From Karalla daura (lineage: Eukaryota; Chordata; Actinopteri; Chaetodontiformes; Leiognathidae), in NCBI GenBank assembly GCA_029224185.1, contig JANZKI010000123.1, positions 1 through 64,000 of the forward strand: DNA of 64,000 nt. The letters are read 5' to 3'. The notes beneath the pieces are model-generated. The model made no database searches, was not told the origin of the DNA, and saw only the letters and a program-made list of their open reading frames with translations. Shown piece after piece: positions 38,623 through 49,944 of this stretch. The translations under genes were made by a program, and so were the position numbers. Positions within the stretch are counted from its first letter, which is position 1. Each line of letters opens with the position of its first letter.

Positions 38623-41600
38623 AAAATTTGACTAAGTGCTCTTGTCAAAATCGTCCTTCCAGGACCTATTTAGGAGCGCGTTTCGGACCATTTGGAGTTG
38701 ATTGGTACCTACTTTCGAGAGACATTTATTTTTTTTCGACCCCATACATTGACATGTCCAGACAGGCTCTGACGTGTCCAGAAACACACCCAGACACACA
38801 GTTAGACACACAGCCCCGACATGGCCAGACATGCCCAGACACGCCCCGGCGCGTTCAGAAGGGCCGCATTATGTCAGACGGATCGAGATTTGAAGTCTCT
38901 GGGACGTTGGGTTGTGGAGTGATAAGCCGTTAAAGTGTCCCCATAAGAATGCATTGGTCGGCCGACGAGTGAAAATTTGACTAAGTGCTCTTGTCAAAAT
39001 CGTCCTTCCAGGACCTATTTAGGAGCGCGTTTCAGACCGTTTGGAGTTGATTGGTACCTACTTTCGAGAGACATTTTTTTTTTTTCGATCCCATACATTG
39101 ACATGTCCAGACAGGCTCTGACGTCTCCAGAAACACACCCAGACACACAGTTAGACACACAGCCCCGACATGGCCAGACATGCCCAGACACGCTCCGGCG
39201 CGTTCAGAAGGGCCGCATTATGTCAGACGGATCGAGATTTGAAGTCCCTGGGACGTTGGGTCCTGGAGTGATAAGCCGTTCACGTGTCCCCATAAGAATG
39301 CATTAGTCGGCCGACGAGTGAAAATTTGACTAAGTGCTCTTGTCAAAATCGTCCTTCCAGGACCTATTTAGGAGCGCGTTTCGGACCATTTGGAGTTGAT
39401 TGGTACCTACTTTCGAGAGACATTTATTTTTTTTCGACCCCATACATTGACATGTCCAGACAGGCTCTGACGTGTCCAGAAACACACCCAGACACACAGT
39501 TAGACACACAGCCCCGACATGGCCAGACATGCCCAGACACGCCCCGGCGCGTTCAGAAGGGCCGCATTATGTCAGACGGATCGAGATTTGAAGTCCCTGG
39601 GACGTTGGGTCCTGGAGTGATATGCCGTTCACGTGTCCCCATAAGAATGCGTTGGTCGGCCGACGAGTGAAAATTTGACTAAGTGCTCGTCTCAAAATCA
39701 TCCTTCCAGGACCTATTTAGGAGCGCGTTTCGGACCATTTGGAGTTGATTGGTACCTACTTTCGAGAGACATTTATTTTTTTTTTCGATCCCATACATTG
39801 ACATGTCCAGACAGGCTCTGACATGTCCAGAAACACACCCAGACACACAGTTAGACACACAGCCCCGACATGGCCAGACATGCCCAGACATGCTCTGGCG
39901 TGTTCAGAAGGGCCGCATTATGTCAGACGGATCGAGATTTGAAGTCCCTGGGACGTTGGGTCCTGGAGTGATAAGCCGTTCACGTGTCCCCATAAGAATG
40001 CATTAGTCGGCCGACGAGTGAAAATTTGACTAAGTGCTCTTGTCAAAATCGTCCTTCCAGGACCTATTTAGGAGCGCGTTTCGGACCGTTTGGAGTTGAT
40101 TGGTACCTACTTTCGAGAGACATTTATTTTTTTTCGACCCCATACATTGACATGTCCAGACAGGCTCTGACGTGTCCAGAAACACACCCAGACACACAGT
40201 TAGACACACAGCCCCGACATGGCCAGACATGCCCAGACACGCCCCGGCGCGTTCAGAAGGGCCGCATTATGTCAGACGGATCGAGATTTGAAGTCTCTGG
40301 GACGTTGGGTTGTGGAGTGATAAGCCGTTCACGTGTCCCTATAAGAATGCATTGGTCGGCCGACGAGTGAAAATTTGACTAAGTGCTCTTGTCAAAATCG
40401 TCCTTCCAGGACCTATTTAGGAGCGCGTTTCAGACCGTTTGGAGTTGATTGGTACCTACTTTCGAGAGACATTTATTTTTTTTCGACCCCATACATTGAC
40501 ATGTCCAGACAGGATCTGACATGTCCAGAAACACACCCAGACACACAGTTAGACACACAGCCCCGACATGGCCAGACATGCCCAGACATGCTCTGGCGTG
40601 TTCAGAAGGGCCGCATTATGTCAGACGGATCGAGATTTGAAGTCCCTGGGACGTTGGGTCCTGGAGTGATAAGCCGTTCACGTGTCCCCATAAGAATGCA
40701 TTGGTCGGCCGACGAGTGAAAATTTGACTAAGTGCTCTTGTCAAAATCGTCCTTCCAGGACCTATTTAGGAGCGCGTTTCAGACCGTTTGGAGTTGATTG
40801 GTACCTACTTTCGAGAGACATTTATTTTTTTTCGACCCCATACATTGACATGTCCAGACAGGCTCTGACATGTCCAGAAACACACCCAGACACACAGTTA
40901 GACACACAGCCCCGACATGGCCAGACATGCCCAGACATGCTCTGGCGTGTTCAGAAGGGCCGCATTATGTCAGACGGATCGAGATTTGAAGTCCCTGGGA
41001 CGTTGGGTCCTGGAGTGATAAGCCGTTCACGTGTCCCCATAAGAATGCATTGGTCGGCCGACGAGTGAAAATTTGACTAAGTGCTCTTGTCAAAATCGTC
41101 CTTCCAGGACCTATTTAGGAGCGCGTTTCAGACCGTTTGGAGTTGATTGGTACCTACTTTCGAGAGACATTTTTTTTTTTTTCGATCCCATACATTGACA
41201 TGTCCAGACAGGCTCTGACGTGTCCAGAAACACACCCAGACACACAGTTAGACACACAGCCCCGACATGGCCAGACATGCCCAGACACGCTCCGGCGCGT
41301 TCAGAAGGGCCGCATTATGTCAGACGGATCGAGATTTGAAGTCTCTGGGACGTTGGGTTGTGGAGTGATAAGCCGTTAAAGTGTCCCCATAAGAATGCGT
41401 TGGTCGGCCGACGAGTGAAAATTTGACTAAGTGCTCGTCTCAAAATCGTCCTTCCAGGACCTATTTAGGAGCGCGTTTCGGACCATTTGGAGTTGATTGG
41501 TACCTACTTTCGAGAGACATTTATTTTTTTCGATCCCATACATTGACATGTCCAGACAGGCTCTGACATGTCCAGAAACACACCCAGACACACAGTTAGA

Positions 41601-42875
41601 CACACAGCCCCGACATGGCCAGACATGCCCAGACACGCTCCGGCGCGTTCAGAAGGGCCGCATTATGTCAGACGGATCGAGATTTGAAGTCTCTGGGACG
41701 TTGGGTTGTGGAGTGATAAGCCGTTAAAGTGTCCCCATGAGAATGCGTTGGTCGGCCGACGAGTGAAAATTTGACTAAGTGCTCGTCTCAAAATCGTCCT
41801 TCCAGGACCTATTTAGGAGCGCGTTTCGGACCATTTGGAGTTGATTGGTACCTACTTTCGAGAGACATTTTTTTTTTTTTCGATCCCATACATTGACATG
41901 TCCAGACGGGCTCTGACGTGTCCAGAAACACACCCAGACACACAGTTAGACACACAGCCCCGACATGGCCAGACATGCCCAGACACGCCCCGGCGCGTTC
42001 AGAAGGGCCGCATTATGTCAGACGGATCGAGATTTGAAGTCTCTGGGACGTTGGGTTGTGGAGTGATAAGCCGTTCACGTGTCCCTATAAGAATGCATTG
42101 GTCGGCCGACGAGTGAAAATTTGACTAAGTGCTCGTCTCAAAATCGTCCTTCCAGGACCTATTTAGGAGCGCGTTTCGGACCATTTGGAGTTGATTGGTA
42201 CCTACTTTCGAGAGACATTTATTTTTTTTTGGACCCCATACATTGACATGTCCAGACAGGCTCTGACATGTCCAGAAACACACCCAGACACACAGTTAGA
42301 CACACAGCCCCGACATGGCCAGACATGCCCAGACATGCTCTGGCGTGTTCAGAAGGGCCGCATTATGTCAGACGGATCGAGATTTGAAGTCCCTGGGACG
42401 TTGGGTCCTGGAGTGATAAGCCGTTCACGTGTCCCCATAAGAATGCATTGGTCGGCCGACGAGTGAAAATTTGACTAAGTGCTCTTGTCAAAATCGTCCT
42501 TCCAGGACCTATTTAGGAGCGCGTTTCAGACCGTTTGGAGTTGATTGGTACCTACTTTCGAGAGACATTTATTTTTTTTCGACCCCATACATTGACATGT
42601 CCAGACAGGCTCTGACATGTCCAGAAACACACCCAGACACACAGTTAGACACACAGCCCCGACATGGCCAGACATGCCCAGACATGCTCTGGCGTGTTCA
42701 GAAGGGCCGCATTATGTCAGACGGATCGAGATTTGAAGTCCCTGGGACGTTGGGTCCTGGAGTGATAAGCCGTTCACGTGTCCCCATAAGAATGCATTGG
42801 TCGGCCGACGAGTGAAAATTTGACTAAGTGCTCTTGTCAAAATCGTCCTTCCAGGACCTATTTAGGAGCGCGTTT
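38623..42875 (+). repeat. 8-unit family block, copy 3, ends at the gap
   Basis: Units at 38,972 to 39,670 match 32,684-33,732 at a 6,288-bp offset, with GACGTCTCC and GTGATATGCC. Units from 40,021 to the gap match 14,517-17,371 at a 25,504-bp offset, including CGGACCG, GACAGGATCTG at 40,508 and the rare TTGGACCCC in the 42,116 unit. On that alignment, the sequence continuing rightward in + orientation should have resembled 17,372 onward. Instead, the reverse arm follows the gap. Confidence 0.87.
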
Positions 42876-42975
42876 NNNNNNNNNNNNNNNNNNNNNNNNN
42901 NNNNNNNNNNNNNNNNNNNNNNNNNNNNNNNNNNNNNNNNNNNNNNNNNNNNNNNNNNNNNNNNNNNNNNNNNNN
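42876..42975. other. assembly gap (100 N)
   Basis: Exactly 100 N, the conventional placeholder for a gap of unknown length, so the true distance is not known. The left flank stops 61 nt into a + strand unit, just after GCGCGTTT. The right flank begins about 13 nt short of the 3' end of a - strand unit. Unit orientation therefore reverses across the gap, with the 3' ends of both arms facing it. The missing sequence could be any number of units, a true inversion junction, or nothing biological if one contig is misoriented. Confidence 0.99.
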
Positions 42976-45900
42976 ACCAATGCATTCTTATAGGGACACG
43001 TGAACGGCTTATCACTCCACAACCCAACGTCCCAGAGACTTCAAATCTCGATCCGTCTGACATAATGCGGCCCTTCTGAACGCGCCGGGGCGTGTCTGGG
43101 CATGTCTGGCCATGTCGGGGCTGTGTGTCTAACTGTGTGTCTGGGTGTGTTTCTGGACACGTCAGAGCCCGTCTGGACATGTCAATGTATGGGATCGAAA
43201 AAAAAAAAAATGTCTCTCGAAAGTAGGTACCAATCAACTCCAAATGGTCCGAAACGCGCTCCTAAATAGGTCCTGGAAGGACGATTTTGAGACGAGCACT
43301 TAGTCAAATTTTCACTCGTCGGCCGACCAACGCATTCTCATGGGGACACTTTAACGGCTTATCACTCCACAACCCAACGTCCCAGAGACTTCAAATCTCG
43401 ATCCGTCTGACATAATGCGGCCCTTCTGAACGCGCCGGAGCGTGTCTGGGCATGTCTGGCCATGTCGGGGCTGTGTGTCTAACTGTGTGTCTGGGTGTGT
43501 TTCTGGACATGTCAGAGCCTGTCTGGACATGTCAATGTATGGGATCGAAAAAAATAAATGTCTCTCGAAAGTAGGTACCAATCAACTCCAAATGGTCCGA
43601 AACGCGCTCCTAAATAGGTCCTGGAAGGACGATTTTGAGACGAGCACTTAGTCAAATTTTCACTCGTCGGCCGACCAACGCATTCTTATGGGGACACTTT
43701 AACGGCTTATCACTCCACAACCCAACGTCCCAGAGACTTCAAATCTCGATCCGTCTGACATAATGCGGCCCTTCTGAACGCGCCGGAGCGTGTCTGGGCA
43801 TGTCTGGCCATGTCGGGGCTGTGTGTCTAACTGTGTGTCTGGGTGTGTTTCTGGACACGTCAGAGCCTGTCTGGACATGTCAATGTATGGGATCGAAAAA
43901 AAAAAAAATGTCTCTCGAAAGTAGGTACCAATCAACTCCAAACGGTCTGAAACGCGCTCCTAAATAGGTCCTGGAAGGACGATTTTGACAAGAGCACTTA
44001 GTCAAATTTTCACTCGTCGGCCGACCAATGCATTCTTATGGGGACACGTGAACGGCTTATCACTCCAGGACCCAACGTCCCAGGGACTTCAAATCTCGAT
44101 CCGTCTGACATAATGCGGCCCTTCTGAACACGCCAGAGCATGTCTGGGCATGTCTGGCCATGTCGGGGCTGTGTGTCTAACTGTGTGTCTGGGTGTGTTT
44201 CTGGACATGTCAGAGCCTGTCTGGACATGTCAATGTATGGGGTCGAAAAAAAATAAATGTCTCTCGAAAGTAGGTACCAATCAACTCCAAACGGTCTGAA
44301 ACGCGCTCCTAAATAGGTCCTGGAAGGACGATTTTGACAAGAGCACTTAGTCAAATTTTCACTCGTCGGCCGACCAATGCATTCTTATGGGGACACGTGA
44401 ACGGCTTATCACTCCAGGACCCAACGTCCCAGGGACTTCAAATCTCGATCCGTCTGACATAATGCGGCCCTTCTGAACACGCCAGAGCATGTCTGGGCAT
44501 GTCTGGCCATGTCGGGGCTGTGTGTCTAACTGTGTGTCTGGGTGTGTTTCTGGACATGTCAGATCCTGTCTGGACATGTCAATGTATGGGGTCGAAAAAA
44601 AATAAATGTCTCTCGAAAGTAGGTACCAATCAACTCCAAACGGTCTGAAACGCGCTCCTAAATAGGTCCTGGAAGGACGATTTTGACAAGAGCACTTAGT
44701 CAAATTTTCACTCGTCGGCCGACCAATGCATTCTTATAGGGACACGTGAACGGCTTATCACTCCACAACCCAACGTCCCAGAGACTTCAAATCTCGATCC
44801 GTCTGACATAATGCGGCCCTTCTGAACGCGCCGGGGCGTGTCTGGGCATGTCTGGCCATGTCGGGGCTGTGTGTCTAACTGTGTGTCTGGGTGTGTTTCT
44901 GGACACGTCAGAGCCTGTCTGGACATGTCAATGTATGGGGTCGAAAAAAAATAAATGTCTCTCGAAAGTAGGTACCAATCAACTCCAAACGGTCCGAAAC
45001 GCGCTCCTAAATAGGTCCTGGAAGGACGATTTTGAGACGAGCACTTAGTCAAATTTTCACTCGTCGGCCGACCAACGCATTCTTATGGGGACACTTTAAC
45101 GGCTTATCACTCCACAACCCAACGTCCCAGAGACTTCAAATCTCGATCCGTCTGACATAATGCGGCCCTTCTGAACGCGCCGGAGCGTGTCTGGGCATGT
45201 CTGGCCATGTCGGGGCTGTGTGTCTAACTGTGTGTCTGGGTGTGTTTCTGGACACGTCAGAGCCTGTCTGGACATGTCAATGTATGGGATCGAAAAAAAA
45301 AAAAAAGTCTCTCGAAAGTAGGTACCAATCAACTCCAAATGGTCCGAAACGCGCTCCTAAATAGGTCCTGGAAGGACGATTTTGAGACGAGCACTTAGTC
45401 AAATTTTCACTCGTCGGCCGACCAACGCATTCTCATGGGGACACTTTAACGGCTTATCACTCCACAACCCAACGTCCCAGAGACTTCAAATCTCGATCCG
45501 TCTGACATAATGCGGCCCTTCTGAACGCGCCGGAGCGTGTCTGGGCATGTCTGGCCATGTCGGGGCTTTGTGTCTAACTGTGTGTCTGGGTGTGTTTCTG
45601 GACACGTCAGAGCCTGTCTGGACATGTGAATGTATGGGATCGAAAAAAAAATAAATGTCTCTCGAAAGTAGGTACCAATCAACTCCAAATGGTCCGAAAC
45701 GCGCTCCTAAATAGGTCCTGGAAGGACGATTTTGAGACGAGCACTTAGTCAAATTTTCACTCGTCGGCCGACCAACGCATTCTCATGGGTACACTTTAAC
45801 GGCTTATCACTCCACAACCCAACGTCCCAGAGACTTCAAATCTCGATCCGTCTGACATAATGTGGCCCTTCTGAACGCGCCGGAGCGTGTCTGGGCATGT

Positions 45901-48549
45901 CTGGCCATGTCGGGGCTGTGTGTCTAACTGTGTGTCTGGGTGTGTTTCTGGACATGTCAGAGCCTGTCTGGACATGTCAATGTATGGGGTCGAAAAAAAA
46001 TAAATGTCTCTCGAAAGTAGGTACCAATCAACTCCAAACGGTCTGAAACGCGCTCCTAAATAGGTCCTGGAAGGACGATTTTGACAAGAGCACTTAGTCA
46101 AATTTTCACTCGTCGGCCGACCAATGCATTCTTATAGGGACACGTGAACGGCTTATCACTCCACAACCCAACGTCCCAGAGACTTCAAATCTCGATCCGT
46201 CTGACATAATGCGGCCCTTCTGAACGCGCCGGGGCGTGTCTGGGCATGTCTGGCCATGTCGGGGCTGTGTGTCTAACTGTGTGTCTGGGTGTGTTTCTGG
46301 ACACGTCAGAGCCTGTCTGGACATGTCAATGTATGGGGTCGAAAAAAAATAAATGTCTCTCGAAAGTAGGTACCAATCAACTCCAAATGGTCCGAAACGC
46401 GCTCCTAAATAGGTCCTGGAAGGACGATTTTGACAAGAGCACTTAGTCAAATTTTCACTCGTCGGCCGACTAATGCATTCTTATGGGGACACGTGAACGG
46501 CTTATCACTCCAGGACCCAACGTCCCAGGGACTTCAAATCTCGATCCGTCTGACATAATGCGGCCCTTCTGAACGCGCCGGAGCGTGTCTGGGCATGTCT
46601 GGCCATGTCGGGGCTGTGTGTCTAACTGTGTGTCTGGGTGTGTTTCTGGACACGTCAGAGCCTGTCTGGACATGTCAATGTATGGGATCGAAAAAAAAAA
46701 AATGTCTCTCGAAAGTAGGTACCAATCAACTCCAAATGGTCCGAAACGCGCTCCTAAATAGGTCCTGGAAGGACGATTTTGACAAGAGCACTTAGTCAAA
46801 TTTTCACTCGTCGGCCGACCAATGCATTCTTATGGGGACACGTGAACGGCTTATCACTCCAGGACCCAACGTCCCAGGGACTTCAAATCTCGATCCGTCT
46901 GACATAATGCGGCCCTTCTGAACACGCCAGAGCATGTCTGGGCATGTCTGGCCATGTCGGGGCTGTGTGTCTAACTGTGTGTCTGGGTGTGTTTCTGGAC
47001 ATGTCAGAGCCTGTCTGGACATGTCAATGTATGGGGTCGAAAAAAAATAAATGTCTCTCGAAAGTAGGTACCAATCAACTCCAAACGGTCTGAAACGCGC
47101 TCCTAAATAGGTCCTGGAAGGACGATTTTGACAAGAGCACTTAGTCAAATTTTCACTCGTCGGCCGACCAATGCATTCTTATAGGGACACGTGAACGGCT
47201 TATCACTCCACAACCCAACGTCCCAGAGACTTCAAATCTCGATCCGTCTGACATAATGCGGCCCTTCTGAACGCGCCGGGGCGTGTCTGGGCATGTCTGG
47301 CCATGTCGGGGCTGTGTGTCTAACTGTGTGTCTGGGTGTGTTTCTGGACATGTCAGAGCCTGTCTGGACATGTCAATGTATGGGGTCGAAAAAAAATAAA
47401 TGTCTCTCGAAAGTAGGTACCAATCAACTCCAAATGGTCCGAAACGCGCTCCTAAATAGGTCCTGGAAGGACGATTTTGACAAGAGCACTTAGTCAAATT
47501 TTCACTCGTCGGCCGACTAATGCATTCTTATGGGGACACGTGAACGGCTTATCACTCCAGGACCCAACGTCCCAGGGACTTCAAATCTCGATCCGTCTGA
47601 CATAATGCGGCCCTTCTGAACACGCCAGAGCATGTCTGGGCATGTCTGGCCATGTCGGGGCTGTGTGTCTAACTGTGTGTCTGGGTGTGTTTCTGGACAT
47701 GTCAGAGCCTGTCTGGACATGTCAATGTATGGGGTCGAAAAAAAATAAATGTCTCTCGAAAGTAGGTACCAATCAACTCCAAACGGTCTGAAACGCGCTC
47801 CTAAATAGGTCCTGGAAGGACGATTTTGAGACGAGCACTTAGTCAAATTTTCACTCGTCGGCCGACCAACGCATTCTTATGGGGACACTTTAACGGCTTA
47901 TCACTCCACAACCCAACGTCCCAGAGACTTCAAATCTCGATCCGTCTGACATAATGCGGCCCTTCTGAACGCGCCGGAGCGTGTCTGGGCATGTCTGGCC
48001 ATGTCGGGGCTGTGTGTCTAACTGTGTGTCTGGGTGTGTTTCTGGACACGTCAGAGCCTGTCTGGACATGTCAATGTATGGGATCGAAAAAAAAAAAAGT
48101 CTCTCGAAAGTAGGTACCAATCAACTCCAAATGGTCCGAAACGCGCTCCTAAATAGGTCCTGGAAGGACGATTTTGAGACGAGCACTTAGTCAAATTTTC
48201 ACTCGTCGGCCGACCAACGCATTCTCATGGGGACACTTTAACGGCTTATCACTCCACAACCCAACGTCCCAGAGACTTCAAATCTCGATCCGTCTGACAT
48301 AATGCGGCCCTTCTGAACGCGCCGGAGCGTGTCTGGGCATGTCTGGCCATGTCGGGGCTTTGTGTCTAACTGTGTGTCTGGGTGTGTTTCTGGACACGTC
48401 AGAGCCTGTCTGGACATGTGAATGTATGGGATCGAAAAAAAAATAAATGTCTCTCGAAAGTAGGTACCAATCAACTCCAAATGGTCCGAAACGCGCTCCT
48501 AAATAGGTCCTGGAAGGACGATTTTGAGACGAGCACTTAGTCAAATTTT
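42976..48549 (-). repeat. inverted copy of the L2 end block
   Basis: Read on the minus strand, the units from 48,549 down to the gap follow the order of about 26,747-32,321 on the plus strand: ATTCACAT unit, GACTT unit, class A units, CATGCTCT unit, CACGCCCC unit, class B with GGCCACATT, a second ATTCACAT unit, the CGGACCG unit, GACAGGATCTG (44,560-44,570), and finally the GACGGGCTC unit at the gap. One unit is missing here (a fused 44,709-45,057 unit in place of 29,891 plus 30,240) and one is extra (47,503-47,851). Total length is therefore almost identical, near 5.57 kb. Confidence 0.88.
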
Positions 48550-49944
48550 CACTCGTCGGCCGACCAATGCATTCTTATAGGGACACGTGAACGGCTTATC
48601 ACTCCACAACCCAACGTCCCAGGGACTTCAAATCTCGATCCGTCTGACATAATGCGGCCCTTCTGAACACGCCAGAGCATGTCTGGGCATGTCTGGCCAT
48701 GTCGGGGCTGTGTGTCTAACTGTGTGTCTGGGTGTGTTTCTGGACATGTCAGAGCCTGTCTGGACATGTCAATGTATGGGGTCGAAAAAAAATAAATGTC
48801 TCTCGAAAGTAGGTACCAATCAACTCCAAACGGTCTGAAACGCGCTCCTAAATAGGTCCTGGAAGGACGATTTTGACAAGAGCACTTAGTCAAATTTTCA
48901 CTCGTCGGCCGACCAATGCATTCTTATAGGGACACGTGAACGGCTTATCACTCCACAACCCAACGTCCCAGAGACTTCAAATCTCGATCCGTCTGACATA
49001 ATGCGGCCCTTCTGAACGCGCCGGGGCGTGTCTGGGCATGTCTGGCCATGTCGGGGCTGTGTGTCTAACTGTGTGTCTGGGTGTGTTTCTGGACACGTCA
49101 GAGCCTGTCTGGACATGTCAATGTATGGGGTCGAAAAAAAATAAATGTCTCTCGAAAGTAGGTACCAATCAACTCCAAATGGTCCGAAACGCGCTCCTAA
49201 ATAGGTCCTGGAAGGACGATTTTGACAAGAGCACTTAGTCAAATTTTCACTCGTCGGCCGACTAATGCATTCTTATGGGGACACGTGAACGGCTTATCAC
49301 TCCAGGACCCAACGTCCCAGGGACTTCAAATCTCGATCCGTCTGACATAATGCGGCCCTTCTGAACACGCCAGAGCATGTCTGGGCATGTCTGGCCATGT
49401 CGGGGCTGTGTGTCTAACTGTGTGTCTGGGTGTGTTTCTGGACATGTCAGAGCCTGTCTGGACATGTCAATGTATGGGGTCGAAAAAAAATAAATGTCTC
49501 TCGAAAGTAGGTACCAATCAACTCCAAACGGTCTGAAACGCGCTCCTAAATAGGTCCTGGAAGGACGATTTTGAGACGAGCACTTAGTCAAATTTTCACT
49601 CGTCGGCCGACCAACGCATTCTTATGGGGACACTTTAACGGCTTATCACTCCACAACCCAACGTCCCAGAGACTTCAAATCTCGATCCGTCTGACATAAT
49701 GCGGCCCTTCTGAACGCGCCGGAGCGTGTCTGGGCATGTCTGGCCATGTCGGGGCTGTGTGTCTAACTGTGTGTCTGGGTGTGTTTCTGGACACGTCAGA
49801 GCCTGTCTGGACATGTCAATGTATGGGATCGAAAAAAAAAAAAGTCTCTCGAAAGTAGGTACCAATCAACTCCAAATGGTCCGAAACGCGCTCCTAAATA
49901 GGTCCTGGAAGGACGATTTTGAGACGAGCACTTAGTCAAATTTT
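48550..49944 (-). repeat. four-unit block duplicated at 58,681-60,075
   Basis: Units with 5' ends at 48,898, 49,247, 49,596 and 49,944 recur at 59,029, 59,378, 59,727 and 60,075 with a 10,131-bp offset. The first unit in each is an unusual hybrid. It has the CATGCTCT core and GTCCCTGG of one class A form, followed by GGGTTGTGG and the CCCTATAAG end of the other. Confidence 0.88.

Larger units (their letters stand above)
1..42875 (+). repeat. ~349-bp satellite array, forward arm
   Basis: Head-to-tail tandem repeat. Units are phased here on the AAAATTTGAC motif that follows GACGAGTG. Starts are at 191, 540, 889, 1239, 1586, 1937, 2286, 2635, 2985, 3333, 3683, 4030, 4381, 4730, 5079, 5430, 5778 and so on to 42,815. 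There are 122 complete units, a 190-bp partial unit at the left edge and a 61-bp partial unit before the gap. The mean spacing is 349.4 bp and all spacings are 347-351 bp. By my reading 64 units are class A (CACGTG near the 3' end) and 58 are class B (AAAGTG). Units differ by scattered substitutions, and no insertion other than T-tract slippage was seen. Known biology: such homogeneous arrays arise by unequal crossover, conversion or rolling-circle amplification in heterochromatin. No function can be assigned. Short open frames recur in every unit but are not credible genes. Confidence 0.99.

Noticed and set aside
1..42875. CRISPR-like array of repeats
   Set aside because: Units are about 349 bp, contiguous and without unique spacers, and no associated genes are present.
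42824..43243. 139-residue frame spanning the gap
   Set aside because: It runs through 100 unknown bases, so it is an artefact of translating N.
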